From Pseudomonas sp. UBA1879 (GTDB lineage: Bacteria > Pseudomonadota > Gammaproteobacteria > Pseudomonadales > Pseudomonadaceae), in the NCBI RefSeq assembly GCF_002338065.1, contig NZ_DDHJ01000017.1, forward strand, positions 98,556-162,555: a stretch of 64,000 bases of DNA. Direction: 5' to 3'. This document shows positions 17,096 through 26,557 of this stretch, piece by piece. Every line of letters starts with the position of its first letter. Position 1 is the first letter of the stretch. The position numbers were made by a program, and so were the translations under genes. Under the pieces are notes generated by a model that ran no database searches, was not told the origin of the DNA, and saw only the letters and a program-made list of their open reading frames with translations.

Positions 17096-19030
17096 TTAAA
17101 GTTGGTAACGCAACGTCAGGCTCGATTGCAGGCGCTGCGCCTGACGGAAAGACTCGCGCAGAATACGACGATCCAAATGGTTCAGCACTTCCGGGTCAAT
17201 CCGGTTGGAATACGGCAGATTCTGTCGGCTTTGCTGCTGATGCTGTTGCATGCGGGTCTGCTGAATGAAGTGATAGGCCTCTTCATACGCTGCGCCGTCC
17301 AGTGGGTCGATCACGTCTTTGGCCACCAGTTGGCGCAGCCGTTCGAGGGTGTTGTTTGCCGGGATGCCGTTGGCCAATGCCAGCAACCGTGCACCGTCAA
17401 CGAAGGGCGTCAAGCCTTGTGTTTTGAGGTCCAGCGTATCTTTTTCGCTGCCTTTGCGCGCCACCACGAAATCCCGGAAACGGCCCACAGGCGGCCGTTG
17501 GCGCAACGCGTTGTCGGCCATCATTCGCTGGAACAGTTTGTTGTCGGCCACTTGCGCCAGAATGCTCTGGCGCAATTGATCGCCGCCGCTTTCGTCCCCC
17601 CAGACCACCCGCAAGTCGAAATAAATGCTCGATGACAGCAGGTTCTCTGGCGTCGCCTCACGAATGAACGCGCCAAAGCGTCGCGCCCATTCAACCCGCG
17701 ACAAGCACAGCTCAGGGTTGCCGGCCATGATCCCGCCCTTGCACAACGCAAAGCCGCACAGCGCGAGACTCTGGTTGATGCGTTCGGCGATGGGCAACAG
17801 GCGCCCGCGAATCTCGGCGGCTTCGGCGGCGTCTTTGGCTTCGAACAGAATGCCGTTGTCCTGATCGGTATACAGCGTCTGCTCGCGGCGACCTTCGCTG
17901 CCGAAGCACAGCCAGCTGAACGCAACGCCGGGATCACCTTTTTCTTCCAGCGTCAGCTCGATGACCCGGCAGACCATGTGGTCGTTGAGCAGCGTGATGA
18001 TCTGGGTGATCTGCGTCGACGACGCCCCATGGGCGAGCATGCGATCGACCAACTGGACGATGTCGCCCCGTAGGTTGCTCAGCGAATCGATGCGCGGGGC
18101 GTTGCGGATGGTCCGCGCCAAATGCACCAGGTCTACCCGTTGCAGGGAAAACAGATCGCGCTCTGACACCACGCCGCACAGACGCTGATCCTTGACCAGA
18201 CAGACGTGAGCGATATGCCGCTCGGTCATGGCAATGGCGGCGTCGAACGCGCTGGCGTCGGGACTTAAATAGAAGGGCGCTTGGATCATGCTGTGCTGGA
18301 TGGCCTGGCCGAAATCGGCGCCTACGTCCGCAACCACCTGGCGCAAGTCGCGCAGGGTGAAAATACCGAGCGGTGCTTTGTCCTCGTCGACGATCACAAT
18401 GCTGCCGACCTGCTGCTCGTCCATCAGCTTCACGGCCTCACGCAGCGGGGTTTCTGGCGAACAGGTGACCGGGTGCCGCATCGCCAGTTCGCCAAGGCGG
18501 GTGTTCAGCGAGTATTGAGTGCCGAGTGTTTCCACGGCCTTCTGCTTTACTTGTTGATTCACCTGTTCAAGCAAACTGCTGACGCCCCGCAGCGCAAAAT
18601 CGCGGAAGGTGCTGGAAAGCGCGAAAAGCTTGATGAACGCCTGCTTGTTCAGTTGCAGGCAAAACGTGTCTTCAGCGGCCAAATGCTCAGTGCGTGTGGC
18701 CCGTTCGCCTAACAGCGCCGCTAGGGGAAAGCATTCGCCGGTGGTGATTTCAAAGGTGGTTTCGGTGCCGCCCTTCGCGGAATGCGGACGTTCCCCGACG
18801 ACGCGGCCCTGCTTGACGATGTAAAAGTGCTCTACTGGCCCATCGCCAGGCTTGATGATGCTCTCGTCCGTAGCGTAGAAACGCAGCTGGCATTGCTCGA
18901 CCAGATAGGCAAGATGGGCGTTTTCCATCTGATTGAATGGCGGGAATTTCTGCAGGAATTGCATCGTGCCGTGAATGTTTTGCAACACGGCTGTTTTGCC
19001 TGCCTGGGTGAAAGCGTCCGCTTTGCTCAT
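17096..19030 (-). CDS. cNMP-binding/CBS/DUF294 nucleotidyltransferase-like protein
   Basis: A 644-residue soluble signalling protein. Domains in order: cyclic-nucleotide binding domain (about 25-145; ESIIKPGDGPVEHFYIVKQGRV), two CBS domains (about 165-290; MRHPVTCSPETPLREAVKLM and VSERDLFSLQRV), a GlnD-like nucleotidyltransferase DUF294 domain (about 330-460; CFGSEGRREQTLYTDQDNG, with the GS...DxD pattern) and a C-terminal DUF294_C domain. The target of the transferase is unknown. It is cotranscribed with the DnaQ-like exonuclease downstream and divergent from a receiver-domain gene. Confidence 0.9.
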   Translation of the reverse strand: MSKADAFTQAGKTAVLQNIHGTMQFLQKFPPFNQMENAHLAYLVEQCQLRFYATDESIIKPGDGPVEHFYIVKQGRVVGERPHSAKGGTETTFEITTGECFPLAALLGERATRTEHLAAEDTFCLQLNKQAFIKLFALSSTFRDFALRGVSSLLEQVNQQVKQKAVETLGTQYSLNTRLGELAMRHPVTCSPETPLREAVKLMDEQQVGSIVIVDEDKAPLGIFTLRDLRQVVADVGADFGQAIQHSMIQAPFYLSPDASAFDAAIAMTERHIAHVCLVKDQRLCGVVSERDLFSLQRVDLVHLARTIRNAPRIDSLSNLRGDIVQLVDRMLAHGASSTQITQIITLLNDHMVCRVIELTLEEKGDPGVAFSWLCFGSEGRREQTLYTDQDNGILFEAKDAAEAAEIRGRLLPIAERINQSLALCGFALCKGGIMAGNPELCLSRVEWARRFGAFIREATPENLLSSSIYFDLRVVWGDESGGDQLRQSILAQVADNKLFQRMMADNALRQRPPVGRFRDFVVARKGSEKDTLDLKTQGLTPFVDGARLLALANGIPANNTLERLRQLVAKDVIDPLDGAAYEEAYHFIQQTRMQQHQQQSRQNLPYSNRIDPEVLNHLDRRILRESFRQAQRLQSSLTLRYQL

Positions 19031-19254
19031 GACCGATACCGCTTGTTGTTATGGCTCCATGGTCGACCGCTTATCCGAGGGTGCCCATTGGACGTAAGTC
19101 TTAGGTCGCAGGAAAGGCGTTGGAGTGCGAGGGCGCGTGGTGTAAAACCGCATCAGGCAGGGGCTGAATGGCCAGGCATGAAGCCGACAAAGTGCGCAGC
19201 GTATTCAGTCTGTTTGCGCGGTCAGAATGAAGTCGACGGGAAGATGAGACGGGT

Positions 19255-19701
19255 ATGTTCGATCACGATATTTTGAGTGATGAAGAGCGCGAAGCCCTCA
19301 ATGAGGTCATGATGGCGCCTCCATCGCAATCGCCACAACGGGTACTGATCGTCGATGACGACAAGGACGCTCGGGAGATTCTTGCCGAAATCCTCAGCCT
19401 CAACGACATCAGTTGTATTACCGCCGCGGGGGGCACCAGTGCCATGCACCTGCTGCAAACCCGACCGTCCATTGCGCTGCTGATCACCGATCTGCGGATG
19501 GCGCCGTGCGACGGGCTGGATCTGATTCGACAGGTCAGGGATTCGGACCGGGCTGCGTTGCCAATCATCATCGTTTCAGGCGACGCCCATGTGCGCGATG
19601 CCATCGACGCCATGCACCTGAGCGTGGTGGATTTCCTGCTCAAGCCGATCAACACCAAACAGCTCTTGAGGTTGGTGAAGCGGGAATTGGGGATGTCGTA
19701 G
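19255..19701 (+). CDS. Stand-alone response regulator receiver protein
   Basis: A 148-residue protein with a short N-terminal extension (1-27) and one CheY-like receiver domain: VDDDKD acidic pocket (34-38), phosphoacceptor Asp79 in LLITDLRM, Thr/Ser switch in IIVSGD, and Lys in FLLKPIN. There is no output domain. The partner kinase is not in the window. It is divergent from the DUF294 gene. A hairpin and a REP pair follow directly. Confidence 0.87.
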   Translation: MFDHDILSDEEREALNEVMMAPPSQSPQRVLIVDDDKDAREILAEILSLNDISCITAAGGTSAMHLLQTRPSIALLITDLRMAPCDGLDLIRQVRDSDRAALPIIIVSGDAHVRDAIDAMHLSVVDFLLKPINTKQLLRLVKRELGMS

Positions 19702-19707
19702 GGTGAA

Positions 19708-19731
19708 AAGCCCCCCGCTGTGGGGGGCCCG
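19708..19731 (+). terminator. GC-rich hairpin after the receiver gene
   Basis: CCCCCC / GGGGGG stem around GCTGT directly after the stop codon; no T tract, and it merges with the REP pair, so termination is only possible. Confidence 0.4.
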
Positions 19732-19809
19732 CTTGCTGGCGAAGGCGTTAGGTCAGTTGAATCAAGTCGGCAGCCCCTCCGCCTTCGCCAGCAAACCGGC
19801 TCCCTCAGG
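19718..19809. repeat. REP pair (family B)
   Basis: Forward copy with GCTTGCTGGCGAA at about 19718-19746 and inverted copy TTCGCCAGCAAACCGGCTCC at about 19784-19809. Confidence 0.75.
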
Positions 19810-19850
19810 TTGGTCTGCAGTTGTCCGATAAACCGAACATCGATGGCAAT

Positions 19851-19888
19851 AAAAAAGGCGGTGTGTCCTGGGACTCACCGCCTTTTTG
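19851..19888. terminator. Bidirectional rho-independent terminator
   Basis: Stem AAAAAGGCGGTG / CACCGCCTTTTT around an 11-base loop, with A/T runs on both sides. It ends glcB on the minus strand and could end receiver-gene transcripts on the plus strand. Confidence 0.9.
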
Positions 19889-19901
19889 GTTTGGGCTTGA
19901 T

Positions 19902-22079
19902 TTACAGCCCGTTCTTCGCCTTGAACTCCCGGCGACGGCGATGCAGCACAGGCTCGGTATAGCCGTTCGGCTGTTTTGTGCCCTCGATCACCAGTTCGAC
20001 CGCCGCCTGAAAGGCGATGTTGCTGTCAAAGTCCGGCGCCAGCGGGCGGTACAGCGCATCGCCGGCGTTCTGCCGATCCACCACCGGCGCCATGCGTTTG
20101 AGGCTTTCCAACACCTGCGCCTCGCTGACCACGCCATGACGCAGCCAGTTGGCGATGTGCTGGCTGGAGATGCGCAGGGTTGCGCGATCTTCCATCAGGC
20201 CAATGTCGTTGATGTCCGGCACCTTCGAGCAGCCCACGCCCTGATCGATCCAGCGCACGACGTACCCCAGAATCCCTTGAGCATTGTTATCCAACTCGTT
20301 CTGAATCTCTTCCGGTGTCCAGTCGGTGTTTGGCGCCAGCGGGAGGGTCAGAATATCATCGACCGACGCTGGTGCACGCTGAGCCAGTTCGGCCTGACGG
20401 GCGAACACGTCGACCTTGTGGTAGTGCAGCGCGTGCAGCGCGGCCGCTGTCGGCGACGGCACCCAGGCAGTATTGGCTCCGGCCAGCGGGTGAGCGATTT
20501 TCTGCTCCAGCATCGCCGCCATCAGGTCCGGCATCGCCCACATGCCTTTACCGATCTGCGCGCGCCCTTGCAGGCCGCATTTGAGGCCGATATCGACGTT
20601 GGAATTTTCGTACGCGCCGATCCATTTTTCAGCCTTCATCTGCGCCTTGCGCACGACGGGACCCGCTTCCATGGAGGTGTGAATTTCATCGCCCGTACGG
20701 TCCAGGAAGCCGGTGTTGATGAACACCACGCGCTCGCTGGCCGCCTGGATGCACGCCTTGAGGTTGACCGTAGTGCGGCGCTCCTCGTCCATGATCCCGA
20801 CCTTCAGCGTGTTACGCGGCAAACTCAACACGTCTTCGATACGACCGAACAGCTCGTTGGTGAATGTCACTTCTTCCGGCCCGTGCATCTTTGGTTTGAC
20901 GATGTACAGCGAGCCGGTGCGACTGTTGGCGCGAGACGTGTTGCCCTTGAGGTTGTGGATCGCCGCCAGGCTGGTCAGCAGCCCGTCGAGAATGCCTTCC
21001 GGCACTTCATTGCCCTGATTGTCGAGGATCGCGTCAATGGTCATCAGGTGACCGACGTTACGCACGAACAGCAACGAACGGCCGTGCAGCGTTACCGCTT
21101 CGCCTTTTGGCGAGGTGTAGACGCGATCCGGGTTCATGGTGCGGGTGAAGCTTTTGCCGCCCTTGGACACTTCTTCCGACAGATCGCCCTTCATCAGGCC
21201 CAGCCAGTTGCGGTAGACCACGACCTTGTCGTCCGCATCCACGGCAGCGATGGAGTCTTCGCAGTCCATGATGGTGGTGAGCGCAGCTTCCATCAGCACA
21301 TCTTTGACGCCCGCTGCGTCGGTCTGGCCGATCGGGCTGGTGGCGTCGATCTGGATTTCAAAATGCAGGCCGTTGTGCTTGAGCAGGATCGCCGTCGGTG
21401 ACGATGCATCGCCTTGAAAGCCGGTCAACTGCGCGTCGTCACGCAAGCCGGTGTTGCTGCCGCCCTTGAGACCGACGATCAGCACGCCGTCGACGATCTT
21501 ATAGCTGGTGGAATCGACATGAGAACCCGCGGCCAGTGGCGCGGCTTCATCGAGAAAGGCGCGAGCGAAGGCGATGACCTTGTCGCCGCGGACCTTGTTG
21601 TAACCCTTGCCCTTTTCCGCGCCACCCGCTTGCGCAATGGCGTCGGTGCCATAGAGCGCGTCATACAGCGAACCCCAGCGGGCGTTCGACGCGTTCAGTG
21701 CGAAACGGGCGTTCATCACCGGGACCACCAATTGCGGACCGGCCATGGAGGCGATTTCTTCGTCGACGTTTTGCGTCGAGATCCGGAAATCCGCTGCTTC
21801 TGGCAGCAGATAACCGATGTCCTGCAGGAACGTCTTGTATGCGGCAGCATCGTGGGCCTTGCCGGCATGGGACTGATGCCAGGCATCGATACGCGCCTGG
21901 AAGTCGTCACGTTTGGCGAGCAGGGCTTTGTTCTTAGGCGCCAGCTCGTGGATGAGCGCGTCGGCACCGGCCCAGAACGCGGCAGCTTCGATACCGGTTC
22001 CAGGAATGGCTTCGTTGTTCACGAAATCCAGAAGGATTTTGGCGACCTTAAGGCCACCGACTTGAACGTGTTCAGTCAT
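19902..22079 (-). CDS. glcB: Malate synthase G
   Basis: A 725-residue enzyme that condenses glyoxylate and acetyl-CoA to malate, the second step of glyoxylate use. Length is the standard for the G isoform. Visible features include MTEHVQVGGLKVAKILLDFVN at the start, TTIMDCEDSIAAVDADDK, RDVGHLMTIDAI-type active-site region, GRIEDVLSLPRNTLKVGIMDEERRTTVNLKACI, and GKGMWAMPDLMAAMLEQKI near the C-terminus. ATG 22079 is chosen because it starts the conserved MTEHV segment; a codon 12 bases upstream is in frame. The gene is monocistronic with its own terminator. Confidence 0.96.
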   Translation of the reverse strand: MTEHVQVGGLKVAKILLDFVNNEAIPGTGIEAAAFWAGADALIHELAPKNKALLAKRDDFQARIDAWHQSHAGKAHDAAAYKTFLQDIGYLLPEAADFRISTQNVDEEIASMAGPQLVVPVMNARFALNASNARWGSLYDALYGTDAIAQAGGAEKGKGYNKVRGDKVIAFARAFLDEAAPLAAGSHVDSTSYKIVDGVLIVGLKGGSNTGLRDDAQLTGFQGDASSPTAILLKHNGLHFEIQIDATSPIGQTDAAGVKDVLMEAALTTIMDCEDSIAAVDADDKVVVYRNWLGLMKGDLSEEVSKGGKSFTRTMNPDRVYTSPKGEAVTLHGRSLLFVRNVGHLMTIDAILDNQGNEVPEGILDGLLTSLAAIHNLKGNTSRANSRTGSLYIVKPKMHGPEEVTFTNELFGRIEDVLSLPRNTLKVGIMDEERRTTVNLKACIQAASERVVFINTGFLDRTGDEIHTSMEAGPVVRKAQMKAEKWIGAYENSNVDIGLKCGLQGRAQIGKGMWAMPDLMAAMLEQKIAHPLAGANTAWVPSPTAAALHALHYHKVDVFARQAELAQRAPASVDDILTLPLAPNTDWTPEEIQNELDNNAQGILGYVVRWIDQGVGCSKVPDINDIGLMEDRATLRISSQHIANWLRHGVVSEAQVLESLKRMAPVVDRQNAGDALYRPLAPDFDSNIAFQAAVELVIEGTKQPNGYTEPVLHRRRREFKAKNGL

Positions 22080-22512
22080 TGCTTGCCTCACTCTGCTCAG
22101 CTATCCGCGCCTCTTGGCGCTTTCTTGTTAAAGCCACCGACATCGCTGCGTTCCCGTGCCAGAACATGCCGTTGCAGGCGGCTGGGCTATGGGTGTTGAC
22201 GGGCAGGATGCCGAGTCAGGCATCGTTCCAACGGTTATGTAGTGGTCGCGGCGGAATACTACATGATGTGTCGCAGTGTGAAAATCCAGGCCTAATCTGT
22301 CACCAAGCGACCGAATTCTCACACAGGGTCACGCTGGGGTTACGGATGTTCTCAAAAAAATGACTAATTGTTCCAGATAAATGTAAAAACGGTACACAAA
22401 ATGTTTCCTGAGGAAGCACTCGGGCATACCTCCCAGGCTTGCCTATACTTGCCCGGCAGCCGCGCAGGCGCCGGTTTCCGGCCAGCGGACCTCAAAGCAG
22501 AAGGAGTTCACC
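22080..22512. other. Intergenic region between divergent glcB and ACT-domain gene
   Basis: About 430 bp without a gene. It must hold the promoters of both genes and is AT-rich around 22340-22400. I see no clear operator or repeat in it. Confidence 0.5.
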
Positions 22513-23031
22513 GTGGATCAGCTTATCGTCACCGTCATCGCTCCGGATAAACCGGGGCAGGTCGAAAGGATCGCCTCCTGTATTGCAAATCACGGTGGCA
22601 ATTGGCTGGAAAGCCGTATGGCGCATCTGGCCGGACAGTTTGCTGGCATTGTCCGCGTTGATGTGCCTGCCGATGTGCAAGGCGATCTGAGAAGCGCGCT
22701 ACAGGCACTTTCGTCTCATGGAATTCGCGTCCAATTTGCCGAGATGGGCGGCGAGCGCGTTTCCAATCCGAAACCTATCACCATGGAACTGGTAGGCAAT
22801 GATCGGCCCGGGATCGTACGGGACGTGACCCGGGTGTTGAGTGAGCAGGGCGTCAACGTCGAGCAGTTGGTGACCAATGTCGAGCCAGCACCCATGAGCA
22901 GCGAAACCCTTTTCCGCGCCCATGCGCTGTTGGGCCTCCCTGAGAATCTGGCGCTTGATGCGCTGCAGCAGCGGTTGGAAACCCTGGCCGATGAGCTGAT
23001 GGTGGAATTGAAGATCATGGCAGAGCAGTGA
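22513..23031 (+). CDS. ACT-domain protein, glycine cleavage system regulator GcvR-like
   Basis: A 172-residue protein made of two ACT domains: residues 3-80 (LIVTVIAPDKPGQVERIASCIANHGGNWLESRM) and about 90-170 (MELVGNDRPGIVRDVTRVLSEQGVNVEQLVT). This is the GcvR fold, in which GcvR binds GcvA and responds to glycine. No gcvA or gcvTHP is nearby, so the exact partner is unproven. The GTG start at 22513 is fixed by AAGGAG at 22501-22506. Cytoplasmic. Confidence 0.85.
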   Translation: MDQLIVTVIAPDKPGQVERIASCIANHGGNWLESRMAHLAGQFAGIVRVDVPADVQGDLRSALQALSSHGIRVQFAEMGGERVSNPKPITMELVGNDRPGIVRDVTRVLSEQGVNVEQLVTNVEPAPMSSETLFRAHALLGLPENLALDALQQRLETLADELMVELKIMAEQ

Positions 23032-23068
23032 GCAGCGGCAAGTTATTCAGTTTTTCCATGCACTGGCT

Positions 23069-23077
23069 TGTGGATAA
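23069..23077 (-). promoter_or_regulatory. DnaA-box sequence (TTATCCACA), copy 1
   Basis: Exact match to the consensus TTATCCACA on the minus strand, within GTGGATAACCTGCG. Confidence 0.5.
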
Positions 23078-23180
23078 CCTGCGGATACAGGCCTGGAGCC
23101 CACGACAGCTGCGACGCCGAGGCGATTGATCAAAAAATCAGCAGAATCAGGGGCTTGTGCACAAATAGCTTGAATGAGGC

Positions 23181-23189
23181 TGTGGATAA
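23181..23189 (-). promoter_or_regulatory. DnaA-box sequence (TTATCCACA), copy 2
   Basis: Second exact match in the same orientation, 112 bp from the first, again followed by CCTGCG. Confidence 0.5.
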
Positions 23190-23302
23190 CCTGCGCAAAC
23201 ATCGCTGCAAGCCACGTCGGCAGGGGCTTGGAAAGTGTTGTGCGTTTTTTGATCAGCTTTTTCCAAGGTCCGGGGCCATGCAGACGATGACCCGTTGACG
23301 GT

Positions 23303-24277
23303 TCAGAACAGTTTCAGAGGCGGTTCGTTCAAGGCGGCCATTTGCTCGCGAAGGGCCAGCACCTGATCTCCCCAGTAACGCTCGGTGCCGAACCAGGAGA
23401 AGCTGTGAGGAAACGCTGGGTCGTCCCAGCGACGGGCTAGCCACGCGCTGTAATGCAACAGGCGCAAGGCGCGCAACGGTTCGATCAACGCAAGCTCGCG
23501 GGGGTCGAAATCGTGAAATTCGTTGTAGCCGTCCATCAGTTCCGACAGTTGACTCAGACAATCCTGACGATCACCCGCCAGCATCATCCAGACGTCTTGC
23601 ACGGCGGGCCCCATCCGGCAGTCATCGAGGTCGACGATGTGAAAAATCTCGTCGCGGGTCATCATGTTGCCGGGGTGACAGTCGCCGTGCATGCGGATGT
23701 TCTGATGCGGCGTTGCGGCGTAGGCATCTTCGACACGCTTGAGCAGATCTTTCGCCACTGACCCGTAGGCAGGCAAAAGACTGCGGGGAATAACATCGTT
23801 TTCCAGCAAATAATTCAGCGAGTCATGACCAAAGTTCTTCACCCCCAACGCTTCACGATGCTCGAACGGGCGGGTGGCGCCGACGGCATGGATCCGGCCC
23901 AACAGCTGGCCAAGGCGATACAACTGGTCCAGGTTGCCAGGCTCTGGTGCGCGACCGCCACGACGGGGGAAGAGGGTGAAGCGAAACCCGGCGTGTTCGA
24001 ACAGCGTCTGGCCGTTGTGTGTGAGGGGCGCCACCACCGGGATTTCGACTTCGGCCAATTCTGCGGTGAAGCTGTGTTCTTCGAGGATCGCTTCGTTAGT
24101 CCAGCGGTTAGGCCGGTAGAACTTGGCGATCAGCGGCTGACCTTCGTCGATGCCGACTTGATAGACGCGGTTCTCATAGCTGTTGAGCGCAAGAATGCGG
24201 GCGTCGCTGACAAAGCCGATGCTTTCAACGGCGTCCAGCACAAGGTCGGGTGTAAGCGTTTCGAAGGGATGGGCCAT
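23303..24277 (-). CDS. srkA: Stress response kinase A (YihE/SrkA family)
   Basis: A 324-residue eukaryotic-like Ser/Thr kinase of the YihE group. It has an aminoglycoside-phosphotransferase fold: the nucleotide lysine region QPLIAKFYRP, catalytic loop MHGDCHPGNMM (Brenner motif) and Mg-binding IVDLDDCRMG. In E. coli SrkA protects from stress-induced cell death linked to MazEF-type events and the Cpx response; here only the family is certain. In E. coli it precedes dsbA; no dsbA is seen here. It is convergent with the ACT-domain gene. Confidence 0.92.
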   Translation of the reverse strand: MAHPFETLTPDLVLDAVESIGFVSDARILALNSYENRVYQVGIDEGQPLIAKFYRPNRWTNEAILEEHSFTAELAEVEIPVVAPLTHNGQTLFEHAGFRFTLFPRRGGRAPEPGNLDQLYRLGQLLGRIHAVGATRPFEHREALGVKNFGHDSLNYLLENDVIPRSLLPAYGSVAKDLLKRVEDAYAATPHQNIRMHGDCHPGNMMTRDEIFHIVDLDDCRMGPAVQDVWMMLAGDRQDCLSQLSELMDGYNEFHDFDPRELALIEPLRALRLLHYSAWLARRWDDPAFPHSFSWFGTERYWGDQVLALREQMAALNEPPLKLF

Positions 24278-24390
24278 GCTGACTCCTGCGCGCGGCAGGC
24301 TGCCGCGTCGGGCCAGACATGGTAACTCAGGGATGGGATGGCCGACACATCGCGTTATGACCGATCCCGATACGAGAGGGCCGGACGCGA

Positions 24391-24420
24391 TCTGTGGGAG
24401 TGAGTTTGCTTACGAATGCG
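24391..24420. repeat. Single REP copy (family A, degenerate)
   Basis: GGGAGTGAGTTTGCTTACGAA, between the srkA promoter and the 3' end of phoX. Confidence 0.55.
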
Positions 24421-24524
24421 GGGCCGTGGGCACGTTATGGTGCCCGGTATTCCGCTTTCGTGAGCACATTCACTTCCACAGGGACCGTACTCATATCGAA
24501 CACGTTATGCAGGCACGCTGGGAA

Positions 24525-26453
24525 TCACGCCCCAATCACCCCGCCGTCCTGGCGCGTGATCACCATCACCGACGACCTCGGCTTGCCGTTGGGCAAGTGC
24601 TCGGGGAAGGTCGAGCCGCCTTTCTCGCCGGGATGCTGGATGCCGACGAACAGCGCTTTTTGATCCGGCGCGAAGCTGATGCCAGTCACCTCACAGCCCA
24701 CGGGACCTACCATGAAACGGCGGATTTCACCGCTGGCGGGGTCGGCGCAGAGCATCTGGTTGTTGCCCATCCCGGCGAAGTCGCCCGCGTTGGAATAATC
24801 GCCATCGGTCAAAATCCACAATCGCCCGGCGTTATCGAAACCCAGGCCGTCCGGACTGTTGAACATGTTCTGCGCAGTGATGTTGCTGGAGCCGCCCTGT
24901 GGCTTGCCTGCGTGCACGCCAGGATTACCGGCCACCACGAACAGATCCCACGTGAAGTCCATCGACGCCGCGTCCGAGCCGGTTTCCTGCCAGCGAAGAA
25001 TCTGCCCGTACTGATTCTTTTCCCGGGGATTCGGCCCACCCACCGGCTGGCCTTCTTCGCCGCGTTTGACGTTGTTGGTCAGCGTGCAGTAGACCTGGCC
25101 ATCCTTGGGGCTGACCACGATCCACTCGGGCCGGTCCATGCGCGTGGCTTTCACGACGCTGGCCGCCAGACGCGCATGAATCAGCACTTCTGCCTGACTG
25201 GTGAAGCCGCTCGATGCGTCGATGCCGTTTTTGCCGTGGGTCAGCTCGACCCATTTGCCCCGACCTTTCGGATGATCGGCGTTACTGTCACCGTTATCGA
25301 ATTGCGCGACATACAACGTGCCGTGGTCGAGCAGGTCGCGATTGGCTTTCGGGTTGTTGTGATCGACCTTGTCGCGGCTGATGAATTTGTAAATGAATTC
25401 GCCGCGCTCATCATCGCCCATGTACACCACCACGCGACCGTCCCTGGTCTCGGTGAGCGCTGCGTTTTCATGTTTGAAGCGGCCCAGCGCAGTGCGCTTC
25501 ACTGGGGTCGACGTCGGGTCAAACGGATCGATTTCCACGATCCAGCCATGACGGTTGAATTCGTTGGGATGCTGGGCGACGTCGAAACGCGGGTCGTGGG
25601 GGTGCCAATTCACTTCTTTGCTGGCGGCGACCACACCGTAGCGCTTGGCAGCGGCGTCGAATGTCTGCGCAGGATCACTGCTACCGAAGCAGTCAGTGAA
25701 GTTCTCTTCGCATGTCAGATACGTGCCCCAGGGTGTCTTGCCGTTGGCGCAATTCTGGAACGTCCCGAGCACCTTCTCGCCGGTCGTGTCAGCGGCGGTC
25801 TTCAGCCATTCATGCCCTGCCGCCGGGCCGCTCAGGCGAATCGGCGTGTTGCCGTGCACGCGGCGGTTGTATTTCGAGCCTTGCACGAACGTCCACAGAC
25901 CGTTCTCGCGTTTCACTTCAATGACCGAAACCCCTTCGCTGGCCAAGGCCTTGTGCACGTCAGCGGCGGATTGCGGGTCTTTACCGTGATCGAACAGGTA
26001 GCGGTAATTGGTGTACTCATTATTGATGGCCATCAGCGCGCGCGTGGCGTTATGGGCATCGTCACCGGGAAAGGTGAACAGGCTCATGCCGTCGTTGTTA
26101 TCGCCGAATTGCAGTTCTTGTGCGCTGGCCGTGCCTTGGCCGCTAGGGTCGAAGGCCGGGCCGCCCGTGTGAAGTGGCTGCCCCCAGCTGATCAACACCG
26201 AAGCGGTGTAACCGGCAGGCAGCGTGATGCTGTCGGCGGTAGAGGCGGGGATGCTGTCGAAACCGAGCAAGGCATTGTTGCCTGCACTGCCACTGGCGGC
26301 CATTACGCTGCGGCTGAGCACGCTGCCACCCAAAAACATAGCGGCGCCGCACAGCGTGCCTGCGCTGATGAAGCTTCGGCGGGTGAGGCCGACGCTGTGC
26401 TGCCGGACCAGCGCTTCGAGGTCGGTGGACTGGTGTTCTTCTAATAATTTCAT
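24525..26453 (-). CDS. PhoX-family alkaline phosphatase (DUF839), Tat-exported
   Basis: A 642-residue periplasmic phosphatase of the calcium/iron-dependent PhoX family, releasing phosphate from phosphomonoesters. The Tat signal is TRRSFIS (24-30) followed by a hydrophobic stretch. Family features include GDDAHNATRALMAINNEYTNYRY, WGTYLTCEENFTDCFG, VVYMGDDERGEFIYKF, NSPDGLGFDNAGRLWILTDGD and a C-terminal FPEHLPNGKPRSSVMVITRQDGG region. ATG 26453 is used; a GTG directly precedes it. A degenerate PHO-box-like sequence lies about 55 bases upstream, which would fit PhoB control. Separate from its neighbours. Confidence 0.9.
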   Translation of the reverse strand: MKLLEEHQSTDLEALVRQHSVGLTRRSFISAGTLCGAAMFLGGSVLSRSVMAASGSAGNNALLGFDSIPASTADSITLPAGYTASVLISWGQPLHTGGPAFDPSGQGTASAQELQFGDNNDGMSLFTFPGDDAHNATRALMAINNEYTNYRYLFDHGKDPQSAADVHKALASEGVSVIEVKRENGLWTFVQGSKYNRRVHGNTPIRLSGPAAGHEWLKTAADTTGEKVLGTFQNCANGKTPWGTYLTCEENFTDCFGSSDPAQTFDAAAKRYGVVAASKEVNWHPHDPRFDVAQHPNEFNRHGWIVEIDPFDPTSTPVKRTALGRFKHENAALTETRDGRVVVYMGDDERGEFIYKFISRDKVDHNNPKANRDLLDHGTLYVAQFDNGDSNADHPKGRGKWVELTHGKNGIDASSGFTSQAEVLIHARLAASVVKATRMDRPEWIVVSPKDGQVYCTLTNNVKRGEEGQPVGGPNPREKNQYGQILRWQETGSDAASMDFTWDLFVVAGNPGVHAGKPQGGSSNITAQNMFNSPDGLGFDNAGRLWILTDGDYSNAGDFAGMGNNQMLCADPASGEIRRFMVGPVGCEVTGISFAPDQKALFVGIQHPGEKGGSTFPEHLPNGKPRSSVMVITRQDGGVIGA

Positions 26454-26507
26454 CACGGGCTTCCTGCGGTTTTGGCGAAAACCTTATTCAGTCCCGATGA
26501 CGCTATT

Positions 26508-26525
26508 GTGTCCGTTCCATGACGG
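26508..26525 (-). promoter_or_regulatory. Degenerate PHO-box-like sequence upstream of phoX-type gene
   Basis: On the minus strand CCGTCAT-GGAA-CGGACAC, compared with CTGTCAT-N4-CTGTCAC; 6/7 and 5/7 matches. Suggestive only. Confidence 0.35.
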
Positions 26526-26557
26526 CGCAGGCCCTTCACACGCGCCGTCCGCGAAAT

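Noticed and set aside
19821..21401. Open frame of about 520 codons opposite malate synthase
   Set aside because: Antisense artefact; glcB is certain.
24183..26444. Long open frame (about 750 codons) opposite the PhoX-type gene
   Set aside because: It mirrors the coding strand of a well-supported gene in GC-rich DNA, and its protein has no family character; codon-bias artefact.
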